18,085 nt of DNA, from assembly GCA_004376785.1 (NCBI GenBank), contig SOIY01000045.1:1-18085 (forward strand), read 5' to 3'. The stretch is from Candidatus Stahliibacteriota bacterium (GTDB lineage: Bacteria > Hydrothermota > Tepidihabitantia > SM23-42). Positions 1 to 6,600 of the stretch are shown one piece after another; within the stretch, counting starts at the first letter, position 1; the number at the start of each line of letters is the position of its first letter. The notes beneath the pieces are model-generated. The model saw only the letters and a program-made list of their open reading frames with translations. It made no database searches and was not told where the DNA came from. A program made the position numbers and the translations under genes.

Positions 1-2
1 TG

Positions 3-65
3 CGTAGCGAAACAGCAGCAATAGTTGGTATTGCTAAAATACTGAGTGCATATGGGGAAGTATAA
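3..65 (+). CDS. C-terminal tail of an unidentified protein, cut by the window edge
   Basis: Frame 3 is open from the window edge to a TAA at 63-65 and ends in ...VGIAKILSAYGEV. The composition reads like a genuine helical C-terminus, but only 20 residues are present, so no family can be named. It could equally be a chance open frame. The following DNA to the tRNA holds no gene. Confidence 0.25.
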   Translation, partial: RSETAAIVGIAKILSAYGEV

Positions 66-100
66 TCGTATTTCGTGATTCCGATTTATCTGCAGCACAT

Positions 101-238
101 AATTAAATCCTAATATCTAAAAACTAAATTCTAAACAATATCAAAATCCAAATATTGAAATTCGAAACATTCTTGTTTAGAAAATTTGAAATTGTTTATT
201 AGAATTTGTTTAGTATTTATGATTTAGTATTTAGAAAT
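101..238. repeat. AT-rich 7-bp-periodic tract forming a long imperfect inverted repeat
   Basis: The left half reads as heptamers ending in CTA (AATCCTA ATATCTA, then AAAACTA AATTCTA from 106 to 133). The right half, read on the minus strand from about 237, gives the same kind of words (AATACTA AATCATA AATACTA). The two halves are therefore imperfectly complementary around a centre near 165-172 (AAACATTCTTGTTT) and could fold into one long weak hairpin. No coding potential is seen. The word style matches the tracts at 1630-1720 and 16235-16297. Confidence 0.6.
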
Positions 239-239
239 T

Positions 240-264
240 GGGTGGGAGTCTATAACTCCCACCC
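240..264 (-). terminator. Hairpin terminator downstream of tRNA-fMet
   Basis: Perfect 10-bp stem GGGTGGGAGT (240-249) and ACTCCCACCC (255-264) with a 5-nt loop. It begins 4 nt beyond the discriminator base of the tRNA on the minus strand. What follows in the direction of transcription is A/T-rich (CAATTTCTAAA) but not a clean U-tract, so it may be a processing or stop signal rather than a textbook intrinsic terminator. Confidence 0.6.
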
Positions 265-268
265 TTAA

Positions 269-340
269 TAGCGGGGGCTGGATTCGAACCAGCGACCTTT
301 GGGTTATGAGCCCAATGAGCTACCACTGCTCCACCCCGCG
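269..340 (-). tRNA. Initiator tRNA-fMet (anticodon CAT)
   Basis: On the minus strand the full cloverleaf can be read: acceptor CGCGGGG, D arm GAGC...GCTC with GGTA, anticodon arm TTGGG-CTCATAA-CCCAA, T arm GCTGG-TTCGAAT-CCAGC, acceptor CCCCGCT plus discriminator A. Two initiator hallmarks are visible. Three consecutive G-C pairs close the anticodon loop, and the 1:72 position is unpaired (C-U here, where Escherichia coli has C-A). The 3' CCA is not encoded. The anticodon lies at 306-308. Confidence 0.95.
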
Positions 341-350
341 ATCGTATTGT

Positions 351-378
351 ATTATATCCAGAAAAAGCAGCTTGTCAA
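351..378 (-). promoter_or_regulatory. Consensus promoter of tRNA-fMet
   Basis: Read on the minus strand: TTGACA (378-373), 16-nt spacer, TATAAT (356-351). Both boxes are perfect consensus. The predicted start (about 344) is only a few bases before the mature tRNA 5' end at 340, so the precursor leader would be very short. Confidence 0.8.
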
Positions 379-570
379 TACAACAATTTTCATCAATAAT
401 ATTGTTGTTGTTAAACGAGGCTGTTTAATTATAAATGACATATTAAAATGTAGTTGCCCGATTTTGCAGACTTGAGACCGACAAAGGATCGCAGACAAAA
501 AAATTGCTGCTTTTGCGATAGTCACTTTCTCTATATAAATAAAAGGTGCCAATCCACAGAATATTAGCTG

Positions 571-1587
571 TTAATCTTCCAACCTTTGATTCCTGCGGAT
601 ATCTAACCGTAACCCGCCATCATCTATTATTCCATCTTGAGGAAAGAAGTCCATGTGTACAATCGCAGATTTGTAAATAAGAGCTGAACCCTTACCAAAA
701 TCAGATTCAATCTTTACTAATTTACCAAGTCCTGGTGTACCGGTTGATACATAATTTGCTTGCTCGAGCGCCTCAATAAAATTTTCTATATCATCTTTTT
801 CAATTATTCCTTTTTCACCTGATATTGCATCCATGGCATAGGACTTTATCAATTTTTTCCAGAGCTTATTGAATAATCCATTATTCGCGAACATATCAAA
901 ACAGATTATTCTATTGCCAGTAGTGACTACAACACCAATACATAATTTTGAAACAGACGGAACCTTTTCGAATTTTTTTGCATATTCATTGACTTTTTCT
1001 TTAACATCCTTATCTTCATAGTTTGCAATTACTGTACCAGTTCCAGATGCTATGCCCAACCTATTCTGACCCGCAGCTATTTCATCCCAGACCTCAGATT
1101 GGCTTTCAGAGATCTTTGCCTTTTTCCTTACAGCATTCGGCACAAGCAGCTTTTCCGACTTGAATTCTGGTGTGACCTGGGTCCATCTGCCATGTTCAAC
1201 ACAATAAACAGGAACCCTTATCCAACCACTATTTGGCGGTAATAAAACATCCTGGTTCAACATTCTATCCTGCTTGGCACCACTTATCATCTCTCCGGTC
1301 ATTGCAAAAACTGGCTTTTTCCCATTATTCTTTATCTCAACAGAATTCACCTGACCAGAACCGACTTCTTTGATCTTTAACCAGCCCTTGTCTGATGCCT
1401 GATCCAGTGTTACATAGCTCTGCGTGCTCAGTATTTTCATGGCTATAATAGGAAAAATCCTTAAATTTTTATACTCAATAGCCTTTCCTACTTTTACTTT
1501 ATCGAGATAATTCTCGATTGCGTCTTCTTCTCCTTTTGGATAGACGCACATTGCCAAGACAAAAAATAATAGCAATAATTTCTTCAT
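571..1587 (-). CDS. ARPP-1 domain protein, probably exported
   Basis: The 338-residue product matches the pattern I know for the ARPP-1 domain (ARG and rhodanese-phosphatase-superfamily-associated protein). Visible motifs are FPI at 45-47, YVTLDQA (58-64), the signature GAKQDRMLN (103-111), VPVYCVEHGRW (125-135), VWDEIA (166-171) and KSYAMDA (248-254). The biochemical function of the family is not established as far as I know. Residues 1-19 are a lysine start plus hydrophobic stretch (LLLLFFVLAMC), so export or membrane anchoring is likely. I chose the ATG at 1587 because AGGAGG sits 5 nt upstream. A longer reading to 1692 only translates the heptamer repeat and should be ignored. It stands alone on the minus strand between the tRNA and pdxJ. 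Confidence 0.8.
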   Translation of the reverse strand: MKKLLLLFFVLAMCVYPKGEEDAIENYLDKVKVGKAIEYKNLRIFPIIAMKILSTQSYVTLDQASDKGWLKIKEVGSGQVNSVEIKNNGKKPVFAMTGEMISGAKQDRMLNQDVLLPPNSGWIRVPVYCVEHGRWTQVTPEFKSEKLLVPNAVRKKAKISESQSEVWDEIAAGQNRLGIASGTGTVIANYEDKDVKEKVNEYAKKFEKVPSVSKLCIGVVVTTGNRIICFDMFANNGLFNKLWKKLIKSYAMDAISGEKGIIEKDDIENFIEALEQANYVSTGTPGLGKLVKIESDFGKGSALIYKSAIVHMDFFPQDGIIDDGGLRLDIRRNQRLED

Positions 1588-1629
1588 GTTTGCCTCCTTC
1601 ATTGTATAATACATTAGATCTAATAAAAT

Positions 1630-1720
1630 ATTCCAAGAGCCAAGTTCCAAGAACCAAGAGCCAAATTCCAAGTTCCAAGAGCCAAATTCCAAGTTCCAAG
1701 AGCCAAATTCTAAGTTCCAA
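1630..1720. repeat. Tandem degenerate heptamer array (13 units)
   Basis: Thirteen uninterrupted 7-bp units with a fixed CYAA core: ATTCCAA, GAGCCAA, GTTCCAA and one GAACCAA. From 1658 the units cycle in strict order GAG/ATT/GTT, giving a 21-bp higher-order period repeated three times (one C-to-T change at 1711). It decays into looser words to about 1780. Open frames across it on both strands are repeat translation, not genes. It lies 43 bp upstream of the ARPP-1 gene start. Confidence 0.85.
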
Positions 1721-1815
1721 GATACTAGATGATAAATTCCTAAAAATCCAAAATACCTAAACGCCTAAAGAAAGAAACAAGAAGCAAGTATTCCATCTCC
1801 TGATCCTCTTACCTT

Positions 1816-1884
1816 CAGCAATGCGTGTCTCCAGCCGCAGGCGTGTCCTCAGAGAATCGTGCCTACAGCAATGCGTGTCTCCAG
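1816..1884. repeat. 19-bp direct repeat within a GTGTCTCC-rich segment
   Basis: CAGCAATGCGTGTCTCCAG occurs identically at 1816-1834 and 1866-1884, exactly 50 bp apart. Between and after them lie looser relatives (GCGTGTCCTC at 1841, CCGTGTTTCCTC at 1890). The stretch is noticeably more GC-rich than its surroundings. The rest of the 1588-1971 gap holds the heptamer array and the pdxJ promoter, and I see no gene. Confidence 0.6.
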
Positions 1885-1938
1885 GTCTCCGTGTTTCCTC
1901 ATTTCGCAACCGATAAAGGAAAACCGATCTTTACTCGG

Positions 1939-1966
1939 TTGACACAAAGACTTTTCTGTATATAAT
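1939..1966 (+). promoter_or_regulatory. Consensus promoter of the pdxJ-secDF-pgpA cluster
   Basis: TTGACA (1939-1944), 16-nt spacer, TATAAT (1961-1966). Both hexamers are perfect. The pdxJ ATG begins 5 nt after the -10 box, exactly where transcription would start, so the message is predicted to be leaderless. No ribosome binding site is present. Confidence 0.8.
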
Positions 1967-1971
1967 AGCCA

Positions 1972-2688
1972 ATGGAACTTTCAGTAAATGTTGATCATAT
2001 CGCAACTTTGAGGGAGGCGCGAAAAGAAGAAATCCCTGATCCGATATATGCCGCAGTTGAGGCTGAATTGGGTGGTGCTGACGGCATTACAGTTCATTTG
2101 CGTGGAGACCGGCGGCATATTAAAGAACGCGACTTACAATTGATAAATAAGGTTATTAAAACAGATCTGACCCTTGAAATGGCAGCGACACAAGAGATGG
2201 CAAGTATTGCTGTGAGGGTAAAACCTGATTATATAACTCTTGTTTCTGAATCACCTGGTGAGGTTACAACCCAGGGTGGGATGAATCTTTTAAATATCAA
2301 AGAGGATTTAAGACTTTTTATTTCAAATCTCAGGGAAAATGGTATTATAGTTGGGATATTTGTGGATCCTGATATTGAACAGGTAAAAGAGGCTGCAAGA
2401 ATTAGAGCACAATACATTGAAATTAATACTAATAAATATTCAAAATTGAAATCAAATCAAACCAGGGATGAAATAATCAGGATTGCTCGGGCTGCTAAAG
2501 CAGCAAGACGCGAAGGTTTGACTATCCATGCTGGCCATGGTCTCAACTACAAAAATATTAATTTTTTATTAACAGTATCTGAAATAACCAATTTCTCGAT
2601 TGGATTTGCAATAATTGCGCGTGCTGTATTTGTAGGTTTGAGACAGGCAACAAGCGAGATGGTTCAGATTATAAAAGGAGTGAGATGA
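1972..2688 (+). CDS. pdxJ: Pyridoxine 5'-phosphate synthase
   Basis: PdxJ condenses 1-deoxyxylulose 5-phosphate with 3-amino-2-oxopropyl phosphate, the last ring-forming step of DXP-dependent vitamin B6 synthesis, in the cytosol. The 238-residue product has the family length. It shows NVDHIATLREAR (6-17), VHLRGDRRHI with His42, LEMA with Glu69, TTQGG (99-103), the HAGHGLNY loop (186-193) and the C-terminal IIARAVFVGL (214-223). Departures from usual wording are EINTNKYS for E-L-H-T-G-x-Y, TLVSES where TLVPE is typical, and SIGFAIIARA where IGHSIIARA is usual. The key His and Glu residues are kept, so activity is likely. The start is fixed by the promoter, which leaves no leader. The TGA stop overlaps the secD ATG. 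Confidence 0.95.
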   Translation: MELSVNVDHIATLREARKEEIPDPIYAAVEAELGGADGITVHLRGDRRHIKERDLQLINKVIKTDLTLEMAATQEMASIAVRVKPDYITLVSESPGEVTTQGGMNLLNIKEDLRLFISNLRENGIIVGIFVDPDIEQVKEAARIRAQYIEINTNKYSKLKSNQTRDEIIRIARAAKAARREGLTIHAGHGLNYKNINFLLTVSEITNFSIGFAIIARAVFVGLRQATSEMVQIIKGVR

Positions 2689-4199
2689 GAAATATTGGTT
2701 TAAGAATAGGCATTGTTATTATTGCAATCCTTCTCGGTATTTATGCAATCTATCCTACAATCAGATTATATACAGGAAAAAATTTATCTAAGAATGAGAA
2801 GGTTGCATTATCAAAAAGGGCAATACATCTTGGATTAGATCTTAAAGGGGGAATGCATCTTGTGCTCGAGATAGATACTACAAATATTAAAGCGACACCA
2901 CAAGATTTAAGAGACCGTGCTTTTGAAATTATCAAAAATCGTATTGACGAATTTGGTGTTTACGAACCGATCGTTGAGAAGCAGTCAGGTGGAAGAATAC
3001 TTGTGCAGCTTCCTGGTGTGGATAGAGATAGGGCAATAAGATTGATTGAAAAGGTCGCTCATCTTGAATTTAAGATTGTTGCTGATGAACGAGTACCTGA
3101 TGTCATGGAAAAAATCGATAGATTTCTCCAGAATGAAGATACACTTGCATTTGATGAACCGTTTAGATCATATATTATTAGTGTAGAGCGTGATCTGGGT
3201 ATTGATGTGCGCGATGAAGACTCAGTAAAGGTACTATTGGTTCAAGCACAGGAAGTAATACCACAAGACCTTCACTTTTTATTTGGTCCTAAAGAAGTTG
3301 ATCAAGGTCGTGAGGTTAAAAGAATGTATCTTCTTAAAAAAGATGCAGAACTGGCAGGTGAAGCAATCCGCGATGCGCGTCACGAACCCAGTTCAGGACA
3401 GGACCTTCAGCATTTAGGTTCATGGCAGATTAACCTGGAGTTCAAGAGAGAGGCAGCACGAAGATTTGCATCAATAACTGGTAAAAATATAAATAAAAGA
3501 CTGGCAATTGTGCTCGACGATGTAGTTCAGTCGGCGCCGTCCATACAGGAAAGGATTCCGCATGGTCGAGCCAGGATAACTGGTCAATTTACTGCTGAAA
3601 AGGCGCGGGATTTAGCCATTATGCTAAGGGCTGGTGCATTACCAGCACCCCTGAAAATCGTTGAAGAAAGAACTGTTGGACCGAGCCTGGGAAGGGATTC
3701 GATAATAAGCGGCATCAGGGCAGTTTTAATTGCCAGTGCATTGGTGATATTCTTCATGCTAATTTATTATTCATTAGCTGGTTTTGTCGCCGACATTGCG
3801 CTCTTTTTAAATCTTTTCTTCTTAATTGCCGTATTGAGTGCATTTAGCGGTAGCTTGACCATGCCCGGCATTGCTGGAATTGCCCTTACCATAGGCATGG
3901 CAGTTGATGCAAACGTGTTAATATTTGAAAGGATAAGGGAAGAATTGAAGATTGGTAAGACAACAAGAACAGCTATTAACCAGGGCTTTGGCCGTGCCTG
4001 GATTACCATATTCGATTCCAATGTTACAACGATTATTATTGGAGTCATACTTTATATCTTTGGTAGCGGACCAATAAAAGGTTTTGCTTTAACGCTCACC
4101 ATCGGACTGGTTGCCAATCTATTCAGTGCGGTCTTTATTAGTAAGGTTATCTTTAATTATTTCACTTATAAATTTGACATACACACATTGAGGATCTGA
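2685..4199 (+). CDS. secD: Protein translocase subunit SecD
   Basis: SecD, with SecF, forms the RND-type accessory of the Sec translocon and uses the proton gradient to pull polypeptides across the inner membrane. The 504-residue product has an N-terminal membrane segment (about 4-25) and the LGLDLKGGMHLVLEID motif (49-64). A periplasmic P1 region follows (NRIDEFGVYEP, ILVQLPGV), then AGALPAPLKIVEERTVGPSLG. The last ~170 residues hold five hydrophobic segments, including GMAVDANVLIFERIREEL near 403-420. The length is close to that of compact SecD proteins. The ATG overlaps the pdxJ stop as ATGA, which implies translational coupling. Confidence 0.97.
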   Translation: MRNIGLRIGIVIIAILLGIYAIYPTIRLYTGKNLSKNEKVALSKRAIHLGLDLKGGMHLVLEIDTTNIKATPQDLRDRAFEIIKNRIDEFGVYEPIVEKQSGGRILVQLPGVDRDRAIRLIEKVAHLEFKIVADERVPDVMEKIDRFLQNEDTLAFDEPFRSYIISVERDLGIDVRDEDSVKVLLVQAQEVIPQDLHFLFGPKEVDQGREVKRMYLLKKDAELAGEAIRDARHEPSSGQDLQHLGSWQINLEFKREAARRFASITGKNINKRLAIVLDDVVQSAPSIQERIPHGRARITGQFTAEKARDLAIMLRAGALPAPLKIVEERTVGPSLGRDSIISGIRAVLIASALVIFFMLIYYSLAGFVADIALFLNLFFLIAVLSAFSGSLTMPGIAGIALTIGMAVDANVLIFERIREELKIGKTTRTAINQGFGRAWITIFDSNVTTIIIGVILYIFGSGPIKGFALTLTIGLVANLFSAVFISKVIFNYFTYKFDIHTLRI

Positions 4200-4201
4200 A
4201 C

Positions 4202-5101
4202 ATGATAGAGATTATTAAAAACCCAAATATTGATTTTATTAGCAAAAGGAAATATGGTTTTGCCTTTTCTACAATCATAATTGTTATAGCCCTGCTGCTC
4301 ATCTTTATTAAGGGACCGAATTTTGGGATTGACTTTACAGGTGGTGCACTCCTACAGATTAAGTTTTCCAATCCAGTCACGACTGCTGATTTAAGAAGTT
4401 CACTTACCAGGATAGGAAAAGAGCATTCATTAATTCAGTCTCTCGGCAACGAGAAGAAGGAGTATATAATAAGGGCTGCAGAACCAAATCCAGCAGAATT
4501 CGCTAAGGCAGTAAAGCAAATTCTGTCCACAGATTTTCCTGATAACAGACAGGAGATTTTAAGAGAGGAAATTGTTGAACCTAAAATCGGTAAGGAATTA
4601 CTTACTAAAACACTATGGGCAATATTTCTTGCCTTGGTTTTAATTTTTATCTATGTCTCATTTAGGTTTGATTATCGTTTTGGTATTGCCGCGGTTATTG
4701 CCTTGTTCCACGATGCTATATTCACTATTGGTGTGCTTGTTCTTGTTCAAAGGGAATTTTCCATTATTGTTGTTGGCGCATTATTGACAATAATCGGTTA
4801 TTCAATAAATGATTCAATCGTTATATCTGACAGGATAAGGGAAAAGTTCAAAAAAATGCGTAAGGAACCGTACAATGTTATTTTGAATACTGGTTTGAAT
4901 GAGACACTTCCGCGGACAATATTAACAAGCAGCACAACATTGCTTGCTGTACTTGCACTTTTAATCTTTGGTGGGTCAGTGCTTGCTGATTTTGCCTTTA
5001 CCCTGCTTGTTGGTTTCATTATCGGAACCTATTCTTCCATTTTTATTCTTGCCAATATTGTTTCGGTCTGGGAAGAAAGATTTCCAAAGAAGAAAAAATA
5101 G
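4202..5101 (+). CDS. secF: Protein translocase subunit SecF
   Basis: Partner of SecD in the Sec translocon; 299 residues, as expected. The N-terminal membrane helix (about 19-38) is followed by FGIDFTGGALLQI, the family signature. The C-terminal half has five membrane segments and SINDSIVISDRIREKF (about 200-215), the SecF version of the D4 motif. It starts 2 nt after the secD stop. The product ends in a lysine-rich tail (PKKKK). Its TAG stop overlaps the probable pgpA initiation region. Confidence 0.97.
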   Translation: MIEIIKNPNIDFISKRKYGFAFSTIIIVIALLLIFIKGPNFGIDFTGGALLQIKFSNPVTTADLRSSLTRIGKEHSLIQSLGNEKKEYIIRAAEPNPAEFAKAVKQILSTDFPDNRQEILREEIVEPKIGKELLTKTLWAIFLALVLIFIYVSFRFDYRFGIAAVIALFHDAIFTIGVLVLVQREFSIIVVGALLTIIGYSINDSIVISDRIREKFKKMRKEPYNVILNTGLNETLPRTILTSSTTLLAVLALLIFGGSVLADFAFTLLVGFIIGTYSSIFILANIVSVWEERFPKKKK

Positions 5102-5544
5102 ATTTCATAAAAAAAATACTTGCAACAGGATTCTTTTTAGGTTACATACGAATAGCGCCTGCTACATTTTCCTGCTTGATAAGTATTGTTATCTGGTATT
5201 TTCTGTTTCCGTATAAACTCGTTTACATCTTGGTCGTCATTATACTTTTCTTTACAGGTGTAAAGGTGTCGAACGACCTTACAAAAACATGGGGAAAAGA
5301 TCCGCACAAAATCGTGATTGATGAATATGCATGTCTGCTTATTCCTTTATATTTCATACCTCAAAGGATTTTGCCTCTGGCAATTACATTTGTGTTATTT
5401 AGAATTTTTGATATAATAAAACCGTGGCCTATTAGAAAACTTGAGGATTTACCTGGTGGTTGGGGTGTAATGCTCGATGATCTCGGTGCAGCAATATATA
5501 CTACCGTTGTGATATTAATTATCATGGCATTGGTGAAACTGTAG
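5098..5544 (+). CDS. pgpA: Phosphatidylglycerophosphatase A, with a non-canonical start
   Basis: PgpA removes the phosphate from phosphatidylglycerophosphate to give phosphatidylglycerol, at the inner membrane. Family motifs are GKDPHKIVIDE, LFRIFDIIKPWPI and GGWGVMLDDLGAAI, with about four hydrophobic segments. The first ATG/GTG/TTG in frame is a TTG at 5176. However, the 25 codons before it encode the conserved PgpA N-terminus (LATGFFLGYIRIAPATFSC), so the true start must lie upstream. No standard start codon exists there. The best candidate is ATA at 5098, overlapping the secF TAG as ATAG, with purine-rich AAAGAAGAAA before it. ATT at 5080 or ATA at 5107 are alternatives, and an assembly error is possible. 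The function is secure; the start is not. Confidence 0.85.
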   Translation: MDFIKKILATGFFLGYIRIAPATFSCLISIVIWYFLFPYKLVYILVVIILFFTGVKVSNDLTKTWGKDPHKIVIDEYACLLIPLYFIPQRILPLAITFVLFRIFDIIKPWPIRKLEDLPGGWGVMLDDLGAAIYTTVVILIIMALVKL

Positions 5545-5546
5545 TT

Positions 5547-5570
5547 ACAGAGGAACTTCCTTTCCTCTGT
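5547..5570 (+). terminator. Hairpin directly after pgpA
   Basis: Perfect 9-bp stem ACAGAGGAA (5547-5555) and TTCCTCTGT (5562-5570) with a 6-nt loop, starting 2 nt after the pgpA stop. No U-tract follows, so it may be a 3'-end stabiliser or part of the neighbouring repeat instead of an intrinsic terminator. Confidence 0.4.
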
Positions 5571-5604
5571 CATTGCGAGCGAACGAAGTGAGCGAAGCAA
5601 TCTC
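5570..5604. repeat. Widespread CATTGCGAGCG...GCGAAGCAATCTC-type palindromic repeat
   Basis: The segment TCATTGCGAGCGAACGAAG, then TGAGCGAAGCAATCTC, is an imperfect palindrome bracketed by ATTGC (5572-5576) and GCAAT (5597-5601). Words of this kind recur in the intergenic DNA of many unrelated bacteria (general knowledge). Only one copy is present here. It separates the pgpA cluster from cinA. Confidence 0.6.
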
Positions 5605-5672
5605 AAAAAATTACTGTGCCCCAGGTTCATAATATATGAAAATGAAAAAATGTATTTTTATAAGAGTCCGTA

Positions 5673-6143
5673 ATGAATAAATCATTAAATCAAATTGCCA
5701 AAATATTGATCAGGAAGAAGCTAACCGTAAGTGTCTGCGAATCCTGCACAGGCGGTATGCTGGGTAGTATCATTACTCAGGTTCCCGGCAGTTCGAAATA
5801 TTTCCCCGGTGGGATTATCGCTTACTCAAATGAAGTAAAACAGAAAACAGTTGGCGTAAAACCAGCGACATTAAAAAAATACGGGGCAGTAAGTGCTGAG
5901 GTTGTCAGGGAAATGGCACAGGGTGTGCGTAAAAGGTTCAAATCTGATATTGGTATTGGCATTACGGGGATTGCTGGTCCTTCAGGTGGTTCAAAGAAAA
6001 AACCAGTTGGCTTAGTCTTTATAAGTTTATCATATAATAAGATGATTTTTGTTGAGAAGTATTTATTTAAAGGGAACCGCGACCAAATTAGAAAAAAGGC
6101 ATGCAAACAAGCATTGGTACTTTTGAATCATCTTCTTACATGA
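5673..6143 (+). CDS. cinA: CinA C-terminal-domain amidohydrolase (NMN deamidase type)
   Basis: The product is a stand-alone CinA C-terminal domain (156 residues), the PncC-type form that deamidates nicotinamide mononucleotide in pyridine nucleotide recycling in the cytosol. ESCTGG (23-28) carries the expected catalytic Ser24, GGIIAYSNEVK (46-56) the conserved Lys, and GITGIAGPSGG (96-106) the glycine-rich loop. The N-terminal MoCF-like domain of full-length CinA is absent, and the upstream DNA is non-coding, so this is the short form. A TATAAG box at 5659-5664 ends 8 nt before the ATG with only a poor -35, so a very short leader is possible but weakly supported. Confidence 0.9.
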   Translation: MNKSLNQIAKILIRKKLTVSVCESCTGGMLGSIITQVPGSSKYFPGGIIAYSNEVKQKTVGVKPATLKKYGAVSAEVVREMAQGVRKRFKSDIGIGITGIAGPSGGSKKKPVGLVFISLSYNKMIFVEKYLFKGNRDQIRKKACKQALVLLNHLLT

Positions 6144-6171
6144 AGAAAATCGAACCGAATTTAGCTTAAAA

Positions 6172-6597
6172 ATGATAATAGATAAACTAAAAAAATCTGC
6201 CATTAAATCATTCAAATCCCTTTATAAAATGCTGCCTTTAATTCTTGGCGTACTTTTGCTGGTAAGCTTGATTCCTGTTTTAATCCCAAAGTCGTTCTAT
6301 TTAAGATTTTTTCAGAAAAATCCGATTTTAGATTCAGTCACTGGAAGTATTATAGGTAGTATATCTGCAGGTAGTCCGATAACAAGTTATATCCTGGGTG
6401 GAGAATTTTTAAAAGATGGGGTGAGTCTATTTGCCGTGACCGCATTTATTGTTGCATGGGTTACAGTAGGCATTATACAATTGCCAGCAGAGTCTCTTAT
6501 TTTGGGTAAAAAGTTCGCCATAATCAGAAATGCGACGAGCTTTTTATTTGCTATTATCGTTGCACTTATTACAGTATTTCTGTTAAATGTTATATAA
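6172..6597 (+). CDS. Half-length permease, N-terminal-half type (PF03773-like)
   Basis: A 141-residue membrane protein with about four hydrophobic segments (roughly 21-39, 55-77, 84-104, 119-140). The glycine/serine-rich stretch GSIIGSISAGSPITSYILGG (58-77) between helices resembles the duplicated motif of the predicted permease family once called DUF318 (PF03773). Full-length members are about 300 residues. This gene and the next, 3 bp downstream, together add up to that length. The substrate is unknown. The start is weakly supported: no clear ribosome binding site precedes the ATG. Family assignment rests on motif resemblance only. Confidence 0.65.
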   Translation: MIIDKLKKSAIKSFKSLYKMLPLILGVLLLVSLIPVLIPKSFYLRFFQKNPILDSVTGSIIGSISAGSPITSYILGGEFLKDGVSLFAVTAFIVAWVTVGIIQLPAESLILGKKFAIIRNATSFLFAIIVALITVFLLNVI

Positions 6598-6600
6598 AAA

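Noticed and set aside
352..552. 66-codon minus-strand frame beyond the ARPP-1 gene
   Set aside because: Begins at TTG with no ribosome binding site, overlaps the tRNA promoter, and has no recognisable domain.
101..1720. CRISPR array
   Set aside because: The repeated words are 7 bp, contiguous or degenerate, with no spacer-sized unique sequence and no cas genes.
1499..1760. Open frames on both strands across the heptamer array (products rich in LELGIW or SKSQIPSSK)
   Set aside because: They simply translate the tandem repeat, which lacks stops in these frames.
5085..5110. Programmed frameshift fusing SecF to PgpA
   Set aside because: The A-run is not a standard slippery heptamer (G AAA AAA), and both proteins look complete separately; re-initiation at a non-standard codon is simpler.
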